Part shown: positions 19,619-30,050 of the stretch, piece by piece | Numbering within the stretch: position 1 is the stretch's first letter | How the letters are laid out: each line of letters begins with the position of its first letter | NCBI RefSeq assembly: GCF_000711985.1 | Contig: NZ_KL544006.1 | Coordinates: forward strand, 384,503 to 448,502 | From: Rheinheimera texasensis DSM 17496 | GTDB lineage: Bacteria; Pseudomonadota; Gammaproteobacteria; Enterobacterales; Alteromonadaceae | Length of the DNA stretch: 64,000 bases | Direction of reading: 5' to 3' | Translations under genes and position numbers: made by a program | Notes under the pieces: generated by a model | Databases searched by the model: none | What the model was told of the DNA's origin: nothing | The model's input: the letters and a program-made list of their open reading frames with translations, nothing else

Positions 19619-19679
19619 ATGGTCGAACTGCCAGCTTTTTTCTTATTGTTGCAAAGGCCTGCCGCCCTTGCAAGCAACA

Positions 19680-19730
19680 AACGCTGGTTTTTTGACACTT
19701 CAATGAATACTGCGTCAAAAAAACAGCGTT
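19680..19730. repeat. Long imperfect inverted repeat between flagellin-like gene and flrA
   Basis: Two 17-base arms (19680-19696 and 19714-19730) are reverse complements with a single mismatch and a 17-base spacer. Each arm has an AACGCTG end and a run of six or seven T's or A's. It lies seven bases downstream of the flagellin-like stop and 62 bp upstream of the flrA ATG. It may act as a terminator for the former gene, as a protein-binding site in the flrA control region, or both. Confidence 0.6.
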
Positions 19731-19737
19731 GCTGGTG

Positions 19738-20538
19738 TTAACTCAGCAGTTGCAGCGCTTGTTCAGACTGCACACGACCTTGCGCAGCCACTGCGATGCC
19801 GGCTTGCTCACGGATTTGGCTTTGTACCAGCTCAGTGCTTGCTTTGGCATAATCCAAATCAGCAATACGGCTAATCGCTGCCTGCTCATTGACGTTTTGG
19901 TTCGACAGATTCCGTGCTGCGGATGTCAGCGCATTGGCTGTGGCACCAATATCAGTACGTTGATTATCGATTTGCGTTGTCGAGCTTTTCACTACAGCTA
20001 AGGCTTTTTCAACGCCATCCGCCTGAGTCAAATCAATGGTGAAAACTCCACCATCCTGCAGTTGTTTGGTCAGATCGCTGGTTTTAAGGGTTAGCTGTGC
20101 TTTTTCGCCACCGAGTGCAATGCTGCCGTCGGCTGAAAACAACTTTTTCCCGGCAAATTCAGTGTTGGCAATCTGGTCTTTGATACCGGCGGTAATAGCA
20201 TTGACCTGCTTTTGCAGCGCAGCTTTATCGTCGGCATTGAGGATACCACTGCCCGCCTGAGCGGCCAGCCGGCCAATTTCATTCAGGCCGTCGGTGACAC
20301 CTTGTAAGGATTGATCCGCCAGATTCGCCAGCGACAAACCATCATACAAGTTTTGCTCAGTCTGAAGAGTGCCGGAGTTCTGCGCGGTCAGCCGGTTGGC
20401 GATTTGCAGGCCTGCGGCGTCATCAGCGGCTGAGTTAATACGTTTAGCGGACGCGAGCTTTTTCAGCCGGTCGTCCTGCTCCGCCTGATTCAGGCGCAGC
20501 AATGTATCGTTTAGAGATGAAGTACTACCGATATTCAT
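19738..20538 (-). CDS. Divergent flagellin-like protein
   Basis: The 266-residue product keeps the flagellin D0/D1 framework. The signature [20 protein letters not shown] is present near residue 35, and the C-terminal helix ends in SEQALQLLS where flagellins end in PQSALSLLG. It departs from the true flagellins of this window. The opening VNTN motif is absent, RLSSGFRI is replaced by KLASAKRI, and the C-terminal [13 protein letters not shown] is changed to IADLDYAKASTEL. The ATG at 20538 has a GGAGGA ribosome site. It may be a minor filament protein, a junction protein or a regulator; the role is unknown. Confidence 0.85.
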   Translation of the reverse strand: MNIGSTSSLNDTLLRLNQAEQDDRLKKLASAKRINSAADDAAGLQIANRLTAQNSGTLQTEQNLYDGLSLANLADQSLQGVTDGLNEIGRLAAQAGSGILNADDKAALQKQVNAITAGIKDQIANTEFAGKKLFSADGSIALGGEKAQLTLKTSDLTKQLQDGGVFTIDLTQADGVEKALAVVKSSTTQIDNQRTDIGATANALTSAARNLSNQNVNEQAAISRIADLDYAKASTELVQSQIREQAGIAVAAQGRVQSEQALQLLS

Positions 20539-20595
20539 CACATCTTCCTCCAACACTGGGCGTTGCTTCAGTCTACGCGAATATAGCGAATGTCC

Positions 20596-20611
20596 GCAAA
20601 GTCTTTACCGG
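20596..20611 (-). promoter_or_regulatory. Possible sigma54 element before the flagellin-like gene
   Basis: The minus strand reads CCGGTAAAGACTTTGC, which has the essential GG and GC with ten bases between them and a full TTGC block, but a poor -24 remainder. The same bases contain TAAAGACT, similar to a sigma28 -35, but no good sigma28 -10 follows at 11 bases. Support is weak. Confidence 0.3.
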
Positions 20612-20704
20612 ATATTTTTCGTACAATTTGAGTTTGTCACAACCAGCCTTCCACGGAACAAGGCTAACACCTTTAACTACAAGGATTTTTTATTGATGGA
20701 ATAA

Positions 20705-22920
<2,216 letters not shown>

Positions 22921-22923
22921 GCG

Positions 22924-23625
22924 ATGAAGGTTGCGATTATTCCGGCCCGGGGCGGCAGCAAACGCATTCCGCGCAAAAATATCCGCCTGTTTAACGGAAA
23001 ACCGATGTTGGCCTGGTCTGTGGAGACCGCGCTGCAAAGCGGCGTCTTTGACCGGGTGATTGTGTCGACGGACGATGCGGAGATCGCTGACGTCGCGCGC
23101 GCCTTTGGTGCTGAAGTGCCATTTATGCGCCCGGCCACGCTGGCAGATGACCACACCGGCACCAGTGCAGTCGTACGCCATGCTGCGCAGTGGCTGTCAG
23201 AACGCGAACAAGTGACTCTGGTTGGCTGTATCTACGCAACAGCACCATTATTATGCCCTGAAGATCTCTCGCAGGCCGCGGCAGCACTCGCAGAAAATCC
23301 TGCGCTGAAATTTGTCTTCTCCGGTTGCCGCTTCAGCTTCCCTATTCAGCGCGCCTTGTATCGCAATGCACAAGGTCAGGTTGAACCTGTACAACCGGAT
23401 GCTATGCCAAAACGCTCGCAGGATTTACCTGAAACCTTCCACGATGCCGGCCAGTTTTATCTCGGTAGCGCTGAGGCCTGGCTAAGCGGCGCACCAATGT
23501 TTGCCGCGCATAGTTATCTGCAGGAACTGCCGCAGCACCGGGTACAGGACATCGATACTGAAGCCGACTGGCAACGGGCAGAACTGTTACAGCAACTGTT
23601 AATACAACAAAACCGGAGTCGCTGA
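22924..23625 (+). CDS. pseF: Pseudaminic acid cytidylyltransferase PseF
   Basis: PseF activates pseudaminic acid with CTP to CMP-Pse, the donor used by flagellin glycosyltransferases. The 233-residue protein opens with the CMP-NeuA-type loop IPARGGSKRIPRKNIRLFNG and has VSTDDAEIADVA and FHDAGQFY. The stop and the pseG start share one base (TGATG). Confidence 0.95.
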   Translation: MKVAIIPARGGSKRIPRKNIRLFNGKPMLAWSVETALQSGVFDRVIVSTDDAEIADVARAFGAEVPFMRPATLADDHTGTSAVVRHAAQWLSEREQVTLVGCIYATAPLLCPEDLSQAAAALAENPALKFVFSGCRFSFPIQRALYRNAQGQVEPVQPDAMPKRSQDLPETFHDAGQFYLGSAEAWLSGAPMFAAHSYLQELPQHRVQDIDTEADWQRAELLQQLLIQQNRSR

Positions 23626-24740
23626 TGCGGCTGCTGTTTCGCACTGATGCTTCCCTGACCATCGGGTCCGGTCACCTGATGCGTTGCCTGACGCTTGCGC
23701 GTGCCCTGCGAGTGAAAGGCCACAAGATTTGGTTTGCCTGCAGGCAGCACCCCGGCCATATGCTGAGTGTGCTCGAGGCTGAAGGTTTTCCAACGCTGAC
23801 ACTCGCTGAATTATCTACGCCGCCAGAACACGGTTATGCCGCCTGGTTGGGGGCCACTGAAGCGGAAGATGCGTCGGCTCTGCAACAGGTGATTGCACTG
23901 ATGCCAGAGCTCGCTGGCCACCGCTTTGACTGGCTGGTCGTCGACCACTACGGCCTTGGCGCTAAATTCTGTGCGGCGATGCGTCCGGGTTGCCGGGCAA
24001 TTTTACATATCGACGATTTAGCCAACCGGCACTATGACTGCGACCTGCTGCTGGATCAGAACCTGTTGCCGGATCTCAACAGCCGTTACGACGGCTTGCT
24101 ACCAACGCCATGCCGGGCTTTGCTCGGACCACAATGGGCGTTATTGCGACCGGAATTTGCGGCATTCCACACTGCCGACCGACAATTCCCGGCACAGTTT
24201 AGCGCGCAACTTCCAGCCCGGCTGCTGATCTTTTTCGGTGGCACGGATGGCGACAATTTAAGCAACATCGCAATTAATGCGTTGAAGCAACTTCAGGAAC
24301 CGAATTGGCTGGCCGATATCGTGATCGGTCAGGCCAACCCGCACCGTCTGTTGTTGCAGCAACTTTGTGCACAGGACCGGCGTCTGACCCTGCACATACA
24401 GACGCCAGGGATGGCCGGGCTGATGGCAGCTGCGGATTTAATGATTGGCGCCGGCGGCGCCACCCACTGGGAGCGCGCCTGTCTGGGCTTACCCGCAGTG
24501 GTTGTGGCGCTGGCGGACAATCAACTGGCGACCACCGCCTACATGGCAAGCCTAGGCGCTTGCGTGGATTTGGGCGTTGCCAGCACCTTGGACAGTAGTA
24601 GTCTGGCGTCAATAGTCGACTATCTGTTGGCGCAGCCGGAGCGCCGACGCCAGATGTCTGCGACCGCCAGTCAACTGGTGCCCGCCGGCGGTGGTGTAGC
24701 AAAGCTTATTGCACTGCTGGAAACAGGCTCAGACTCCTGA
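23625..24740 (+). CDS. pseG: UDP-2,4-diacetamido-trideoxy-altropyranose hydrolase PseG
   Basis: PseG removes UDP to release 2,4-diacetamido-2,4,6-trideoxy-L-altrose. It is a GT-B-like hydrolase of 371 residues. The N-terminal loop RTDASLTIGSGHLMRCLTLA contains the family's catalytic histidine (His18), and the C-terminal half has GAGGATHWERACLGLPAVV for nucleotide binding. It is coupled to pseF. Confidence 0.95.
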   Translation: MRLLFRTDASLTIGSGHLMRCLTLARALRVKGHKIWFACRQHPGHMLSVLEAEGFPTLTLAELSTPPEHGYAAWLGATEAEDASALQQVIALMPELAGHRFDWLVVDHYGLGAKFCAAMRPGCRAILHIDDLANRHYDCDLLLDQNLLPDLNSRYDGLLPTPCRALLGPQWALLRPEFAAFHTADRQFPAQFSAQLPARLLIFFGGTDGDNLSNIAINALKQLQEPNWLADIVIGQANPHRLLLQQLCAQDRRLTLHIQTPGMAGLMAAADLMIGAGGATHWERACLGLPAVVVALADNQLATTAYMASLGACVDLGVASTLDSSSLASIVDYLLAQPERRRQMSATASQLVPAGGGVAKLIALLETGSDS

Positions 24741-24774
24741 CAACAACCAATAATCAACCAACGGAACAGCGGAC

Positions 24775-25836
24775 ATGACCAAAGCTGAGAATATTCAACT
24801 GGGCTCTTACCAGCTGGGTGCCGGGCAAGCCCCTTTTATCATCGCCGAGCTTTCCGGCAATCACGATCAGTCGCTGGATAAAGCCTTAGCCATGGTCGAT
24901 GCAGCCGCTGCCGCTGGCGCCCATGCGATTAAATTGCAAACCTATACCGCAGATACCATGACCCTCGACATCGACAGCGGTGATTTTTTTATTGATAACC
25001 CGGACAGTCTCTGGTTCGGCCAAAGCCTCTATAAACTGTACCAAATCGCTAATACGCCGTGGGACTGGCACGCACCTATCTTCGAGCGCGCCAAAGCCCT
25101 CGGCCTAGTGGCGTTTAGTACGCCATTTGATTTGACTGCAGTGGATTTCCTCGAAACATTGCAGGTGCCCTGCTACAAAATCGCTTCCTTTGAAAACACT
25201 GACCATGCCCTGCTCGCTGCCGTAGCGCGCACCGGCAAACCGGTGATCATGTCCACCGGCATGGCAAGCCAGAGCGAGCTGGCTGAGGCCGTTGAAGTAC
25301 TGCGTGCTCATGGCTGTAAAGACCTGATCCTGCTCAAATGCACCAGCAATTATCCGGCTGAACCGATCGACGCCAACCTACGCACTATCCCGCATTTAGC
25401 TGAACTTTTTCAGTGCCAGGCTGGTTTATCCGACCACTGCACCGGAATTGGCGTCGCAGTCGCCGCCGTCGCTTTAGGCGCGACTGTGATTGAAAAACAC
25501 TTTGTGCTGGACCGCTGCGAAGGTGGCGTCGATGCCGAATTTTCGCTGGAACCGGCAGAATTAAAAATGCTGGTCGATGAAACCCGTCGCGCCCAGCTGG
25601 CGCTGGGTACCGTACATTATGGCGTCACCAGCAAAGAAGTGGCTTCACGCCGGCATCGTCGCTCCTTATACATTTCGATGGATTTAAAAGCCGGTGATGT
25701 GCTGAGCACTGACAATGTGCGTTCAATTCGGCCTGGCCTTGGTCTTGCACCTAAATACCTACCAATGGTACTGGGCAAAACCGTCAAAACCGACGTCGCG
25801 CGCGGCACAGCGCTGAGCTGGAATTTATTGGCATGA
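24775..25836 (+). CDS. pseI: Pseudaminic acid synthase PseI
   Basis: PseI condenses the PseG product with phosphoenolpyruvate to form pseudaminic acid. The 353-residue NeuB-family enzyme has the TIM-barrel opening AELSGNHDQSLDKALAMVDA, the substrate-region segments AIKLQTYTADTMT and STGMASQSELAEAV, and a C-terminal antifreeze-like SAF domain (residues 285-350). It lies 34 bp after pseG and overlaps the next gene by four bases (ATGA). Confidence 0.96.
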   Translation: MTKAENIQLGSYQLGAGQAPFIIAELSGNHDQSLDKALAMVDAAAAAGAHAIKLQTYTADTMTLDIDSGDFFIDNPDSLWFGQSLYKLYQIANTPWDWHAPIFERAKALGLVAFSTPFDLTAVDFLETLQVPCYKIASFENTDHALLAAVARTGKPVIMSTGMASQSELAEAVEVLRAHGCKDLILLKCTSNYPAEPIDANLRTIPHLAELFQCQAGLSDHCTGIGVAVAAVALGATVIEKHFVLDRCEGGVDAEFSLEPAELKMLVDETRRAQLALGTVHYGVTSKEVASRRHRRSLYISMDLKAGDVLSTDNVRSIRPGLGLAPKYLPMVLGKTVKTDVARGTALSWNLLA

Positions 25837-26402
25837 CACCGGTAGAACCAATTGCCGCTTATGGCGTGGTGCTAACGCCGGTCACTACTGATGATTTAGC
25901 CTTGCTGCGGCAATGGCGCAATCGGCCTGATATCAGTGCGCAGATGCTGGACCAGCGCCAGATAACCGAAGCCGACCAACAACGCTGGTATGAACGCGTT
26001 CAGCCAGATGCCAGTCAGCAGCATTTTGTCATCCGCTATAAAAACGACGCGGTCGGCGCCTGTAATCTGAAACAGCCTGAGGGCCAGCCTGTTTCTGGCA
26101 GTGCAGTACTGGAAAGCGGTTTTTATCTGGCAGACCCGCGTTTTAGGGGCTCTATGCTGGCGTTTTTTCCGGCGCTTGCGCTCAATCAGTTTTGCTTTAA
26201 AACGCTTGGCTGTACGACACTGCTGGCACATGTCAAACTGGACAATAGCGCAGCCCTGCGCTTTAACCAGCAGCTGGGTTATCAGAGCACAGTGCAACGA
26301 GAGTTCAGCACTGCAGCTGGCCCGGTTGTTTTGCAGCAGATGCAGCTTGACCTGGCCGGATTTACCGCAGCAACCAGCCGGTTTGCCCGCTTTACCCGTT
26401 AA
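25833..26402 (+). CDS. pseH: UDP-4-amino-sugar N-acetyltransferase PseH
   Basis: PseH is a GNAT-fold acetyltransferase that acetylates the 4-amino group made by PseC. The 189-residue protein has the GNAT elements LRQWRNRPDISAQML near the N-terminus, ESGFYLADPRFRGSMLA and KLDNSAALRFNQQLGYQ. Identification rests on the fold and on its position as the only missing step of a complete pse operon, coupled to pseI. Confidence 0.88.
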   Translation: MTPVEPIAAYGVVLTPVTTDDLALLRQWRNRPDISAQMLDQRQITEADQQRWYERVQPDASQQHFVIRYKNDAVGACNLKQPEGQPVSGSAVLESGFYLADPRFRGSMLAFFPALALNQFCFKTLGCTTLLAHVKLDNSAALRFNQQLGYQSTVQREFSTAAGPVVLQQMQLDLAGFTAATSRFARFTR

Positions 26403-26423
26403 CAGCCAACCTGTGGAGATGCG

Positions 26424-26729
26424 TATGCAATATCAAAAATTACAGCAAAGCAACCACAACGAGCTGCAGCAGGCCTTTGTATGACGAATTCGGCACCTAG
26501 ACTTATTACATTCACCTCGAGCGCCAATATGATGCAGGGCAACAACCTTGCTTCGACCAAACCCAGTCCTCTGGCGACGTCACTTACGCTGGATGTTAAC
26601 GCCACTTTTTTATTTTACCTGTCGGGCATTGCTAAGTGCCTGAGCGCTGCGGTTGCCTTTATATATACGGACGCCGCAGGCTGTGTCCCAGCCAAGCAGA
26701 TGACTATTGAAGGTGGTCTGGTGTTATGA
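26424..26729 (+). pseudogene. Decayed SDR-type reductase remnant
   Basis: Between pseH and the ligase lie two short frames: 21 codons starting MRMQYQKLQQ (26424-26489), closed by TGA, and 82 codons (26481-26729). The latter ends AGCVPAKQMTIEGGLVL, which resembles the end of short-chain dehydrogenases (AAGYVTGQ.LTIDGGLVL), preceded by an SAAVAFIYTDAAG stretch. No Rossmann GxxxGxG or YxxxK remains. A four-base overlap with the ligase start looks like preserved translational coupling. It may instead be a small unrelated protein. Confidence 0.5.
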
Positions 26730-28156
26730 GTCTGCACTTCGCGAAAAATCTGGAACGATTTGGCGAACAAACCGCGTTATTACTGCCCAACGGCACTGCG
26801 ATTAGCTATCTGAAACTAGCGCAGCTGGCCGATCATTACGCACAACGTTTTGTCCAGTTTGACGTCTGGCCGCACCAAGCCTGCGCTTTGCAGTGCCGCA
26901 ACAACCTCACGACGATAGTCGCCTATCTGTGCTGTTTACGCCACCAGCGGCCTTTGTTATTACTGGACCCTAACCTGCCGCAAAGCCAGCTGGATCTGTT
27001 GGTCCGCCAGCTCGAAATTGCCGTGCTGATTGATGATTTAGGAACGATGCGGCGGGTCAGCGCCAGTGCCTTTCGTACCCGGCCTGATCTGGCATTATTA
27101 CTCAGCACTTCAGGGAGCACTGGCGACCCGAAAAGTGTGATGTTGTCGCTGGATAATTTGCACAGTAATGCGCTGGCCATTTCACGTTATCTGCCGATTC
27201 AGATGTCTGATGTCGCCATCACCGCATTGCCGATGCACTATTCCTATGGACTTTCGGTGGTCAACAGCCATTTGCTATGTGGCGCGACTGTGTTGTTAAG
27301 CGACTATTCGGTGGTTAATAAAGAGTTTTGGCAGCAGATGCGCGATTTTGCAGTCACAAGCCTGGCCGGTGTCGCCTTTAGCTATAAGATGTTAAAGACC
27401 TTGCGATTTGAGCGTTTACCCTTGCCTGCGCTGCGTTATCTGACACAGGCCGGCGGCCCGCTGGATGATGACTTACGGCAATATGTGCAGCAGCTGTCGG
27501 CACAGAAGCACCTGCCGGTCTATCTGATGTACGGTCAGACGGAAGCGACAGCTCGGATTGCCTGGCTGCGGCCTGAGTATCTGGCTGATCACGCCGATTG
27601 TATTGGTGAAGCTATCCCTGGTGGCAATTTAATGTTGCGCGAGGTGCAAAGCCGCGCCGTCATTACTGAGGCCGATACCGAAGGCGAACTTTGCTATCAG
27701 GGACCGAATGTAATGCTGGATTATGCGCAAAACTCCGGAGATTTGCGCTCGACCGATAAACTCAGTGAGTTGGCAACCGGAGATCTGGCGATACGGCTAC
27801 CAAACGGGCTCTATAAAATCACTGGCCGGTTAAAACGGATGCTGAAACTACAGGGTAAACGCCTGCAACTCGACCAGCTCGAACAACTGCTGCAGCGTGA
27901 GCACTGGCAAACAGTCTGTACCGGCCGCGATGACTTTTTAGTGGTCGCAGTGATAGACGCCAATGCCGAATCCAGCGCCGCAAATATTGTCAGCACCTAT
28001 CTGCAACAAAGTCTGCAACTCCATCCCAGTTTATTTAAAGTACTTTTAGTAAGGGACATTCCTTATACCAGTAACGGTAAAGTGCATTATCAGGCCTTGC
28101 AGCGTATCGCCAGTGGAGAGACCTTCACCGAAGGCCCGGGCGGGAGTTCACATTGA
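26726..28156 (+). CDS. AMP-forming acyl/aryl ligase (ANL superfamily)
   Basis: A 476-residue adenylate-forming enzyme. The A3 phosphate loop STSGSTGDPKSVM lies at about residue 127, A5 is YLMYGQTEATAR, A7-A8 are TGDLAIRLPNGLYKITGRLKR, and the A10 region SNGKVHYQAL carries the catalytic lysine. Such ligases occur with acyl carrier proteins and reductases in some flagellin glycosylation islands. No carrier protein is nearby and the adjacent SDR seems broken. Its substrate cannot be told from sequence. It is the last gene of the plus-strand pse unit. Confidence 0.85.
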   Translation: MSLHFAKNLERFGEQTALLLPNGTAISYLKLAQLADHYAQRFVQFDVWPHQACALQCRNNLTTIVAYLCCLRHQRPLLLLDPNLPQSQLDLLVRQLEIAVLIDDLGTMRRVSASAFRTRPDLALLLSTSGSTGDPKSVMLSLDNLHSNALAISRYLPIQMSDVAITALPMHYSYGLSVVNSHLLCGATVLLSDYSVVNKEFWQQMRDFAVTSLAGVAFSYKMLKTLRFERLPLPALRYLTQAGGPLDDDLRQYVQQLSAQKHLPVYLMYGQTEATARIAWLRPEYLADHADCIGEAIPGGNLMLREVQSRAVITEADTEGELCYQGPNVMLDYAQNSGDLRSTDKLSELATGDLAIRLPNGLYKITGRLKRMLKLQGKRLQLDQLEQLLQREHWQTVCTGRDDFLVVAVIDANAESSAANIVSTYLQQSLQLHPSLFKVLLVRDIPYTSNGKVHYQALQRIASGETFTEGPGGSSH

Positions 28157-28220
28157 AATGGGCTGGCCAGTACCTGGTCCATGCATTGAGCCAGCAGATC
28201 CGCGTCAGCTGAACAGCATG

Positions 28221-29624
28221 TCAGCGCAGTTGTTCGATATAGCTCACCAACGCGGGTGTGGCGACATCAGTATTGATGGCAAACTTCTCCCGCAGTAAAC
28301 GTCGTTTTTCACTGTGTTGGTCTTGGGTCAGGTTATGTTGCAGCGCCTGACATAAGTCAGCAAAATCGGTCGCGACGTCGCCGGCAATAAAATCTTCACT
28401 GTCGATCAGGAACTGGCCACGCACTTGCCGGTACTCTGCAAGATCGTACATAAAATGGATGATTGGCCGGTCGACGCCAAGAAAATCAAAAGCGACGGAG
28501 GAGTAATCCGTGAGCAGCAGGTCGGCGTCTGCCAGCCAGGGATACACATTGCGCCGGCCCGGGTAATGAAAAATAGCCGCGCAATCAGGCTGCGCACGCA
28601 GCTCGTCAAACGGCGCCAGAAACGGATGGTTTTTTACCACCAGTACTGCACCCAACGCCTGCAACAGCTGGTCAAGCGCCAGCCAGTCGATGGGCGGCTG
28701 GTCTTTACCGTTATCGCGGTAAGTCGGCATATACAGCACCAGTTTACGGCCTTGACGCAGCTGCTGCAGCTGCGCTGCGCTCAGCGCGTTATACCAACAT
28801 CTTGCTTCTGAAATCTGCACCAGTGCATCGTTGCGTGGATAACCTAAAGCAAGATAACTGCTCGCTTTGAACATCTGCGGAAAAACGTGCCGGTTAAACC
28901 AGGCCGAACTCGAGACAAAGCAATGGTCCAATACATGCGGAAAATGTTTGTTGCCAGCCAGATATTTAAATGGCAACCCATGCCAGAGCTGCACCAGTTT
29001 TCGCTGCTGACGCAGTTGATTTAACAGTGGATTGGTCGATTCGTGATCCATCACCACGACCCGGGCACAGCATAAATACAGCCATCCCAGCCAGGGATAC
29101 CGGCACTGCTCCGGATGAAACTCACGATCTGGTTCACGTACAACCAACCGTACTCTGGACCCGATAGCCTGATGATAATCAAACGCCACCAGCACATTGC
29201 TGTCGACAAATTTTTCTGCGTAATAGACAGTGAAAAGCTGCGGAAATAATAAAGGTAAGCGCTGCAACCGACTCAACAGCCGTTGCGACCAGCGCTGGAG
29301 CAGCGAAGGTATGCGATAACGCTGATAGTGTTTGCCGTCCGCCTGCAAACACCAGATGCGGTCATTATCAAAGCCACGTTCGCACATCCCGGCCGCAATT
29401 TGCGGCTGGTAATCACTACGGGCAATTAAAACAGCGTCATAAGGCAGGGCCCGCTCAGCATGATTAATCACATCGACACCGGTTTTCAGATTATCGATGA
29501 TCCCCAACACCTGGACACCAGACGCTGACAACTCCTCAACCAGATGACGCCCTGCCGGATTGTCCGGTGCAACATAAACTTTGAGTTGTCTGAAATATTC
29601 AGGCGGATAACAGCTTGGGGCCAC
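28221..29624 (-). CDS. CDP-glycerol glycerophosphotransferase family protein (TagB/TagF-like)
   Basis: The C-terminal two thirds match the glycerophosphotransferase domain that transfers glycerol phosphate from CDP-glycerol. Visible motifs are WHGLPFK (214-220), VSSSAWFNRHVFPQMF, LGYPRND, VLYMPTYRDN, VVKNHPF and DLLLTDYSSVAFDFLG. A Rossmann-like N-terminal domain of about 130 residues precedes it. The start is GTG at 29624 with AAGAGG upstream, nine bases after the TagD-like gene. Together they form a synthesis-plus-transfer pair. The acceptor is unknown; it could be a flagellin glycan or a surface polysaccharide. Confidence 0.88.
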   Translation of the reverse strand: MAPSCYPPEYFRQLKVYVAPDNPAGRHLVEELSASGVQVLGIIDNLKTGVDVINHAERALPYDAVLIARSDYQPQIAAGMCERGFDNDRIWCLQADGKHYQRYRIPSLLQRWSQRLLSRLQRLPLLFPQLFTVYYAEKFVDSNVLVAFDYHQAIGSRVRLVVREPDREFHPEQCRYPWLGWLYLCCARVVVMDHESTNPLLNQLRQQRKLVQLWHGLPFKYLAGNKHFPHVLDHCFVSSSAWFNRHVFPQMFKASSYLALGYPRNDALVQISEARCWYNALSAAQLQQLRQGRKLVLYMPTYRDNGKDQPPIDWLALDQLLQALGAVLVVKNHPFLAPFDELRAQPDCAAIFHYPGRRNVYPWLADADLLLTDYSSVAFDFLGVDRPIIHFMYDLAEYRQVRGQFLIDSEDFIAGDVATDFADLCQALQHNLTQDQHSEKRRLLREKFAINTDVATPALVSYIEQLR

Positions 29625-29633
29625 TTGTACCTC

Positions 29634-30050
29634 TTAATCCAAAAAGTCGCGTTTGAGCTGCATAAAAACTTGTATCGCTTTTTTCAAATCGGTGGATGAA
29701 ATATTATCGGTTCGCGGCAGATAGACGACTTCACAAAATTCTTGCAGGAAATCGAATTTCCCCTGCCAGTCGTCACCAATCACAAATACATCCACGCCCA
29801 AGCGCTGCACGTCGGTGATTTTTTGCTCCCAACAGGTTTCAGCAATCACCTCATCAACAAACCGCACACTGCGTAATAATTCAACCCGATGCTCAAATGG
29901 CATTAAGGTAGTTTTGCCCTTGCCGGCATTAAATTCATCGGTGGACACCGCGACAATCAATTTGTCGCCCAACGATTTAGCGCGTTTCAGCAGATTCAAA
30001 TGACCAATGTGGAATAAATCAAAGGTGCCGTAAGTGATGACTGTTTTCAT
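29634..30050 (-). CDS. tagD: Glycerol-3-phosphate cytidylyltransferase (TagD-like)
   Basis: A 138-residue nucleotidyltransferase with the TagD signatures TYGTFDLFHIGHLNLLKRAK (HxGH at residues 14-17) and the C-terminal RTDNISSTDLK (the family's RTxGISTT-like site). The enzyme makes CDP-glycerol from CTP and glycerol 3-phosphate. TagD is best known from Gram-positive teichoic acid synthesis; here it sits beside a matching transferase. It overlaps the upstream glycosyltransferase by four bases. Confidence 0.92.
   Translation of the reverse strand: MKTVITYGTFDLFHIGHLNLLKRAKSLGDKLIVAVSTDEFNAGKGKTTLMPFEHRVELLRSVRFVDEVIAETCWEQKITDVQRLGVDVFVIGDDWQGKFDFLQEFCEVVYLPRTDNISSTDLKKAIQVFMQLKRDFLD

Noticed and set aside
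26481..26729. Intact small acyl carrier protein between pseH and the ligase
   Set aside because: No DSL/DSx phosphopantetheine motif; the C-terminal end looks like an SDR instead.
28157..28220. Terminator between the convergent ligase and glycerophosphotransferase genes
   Set aside because: No stem followed by a T run on either strand.
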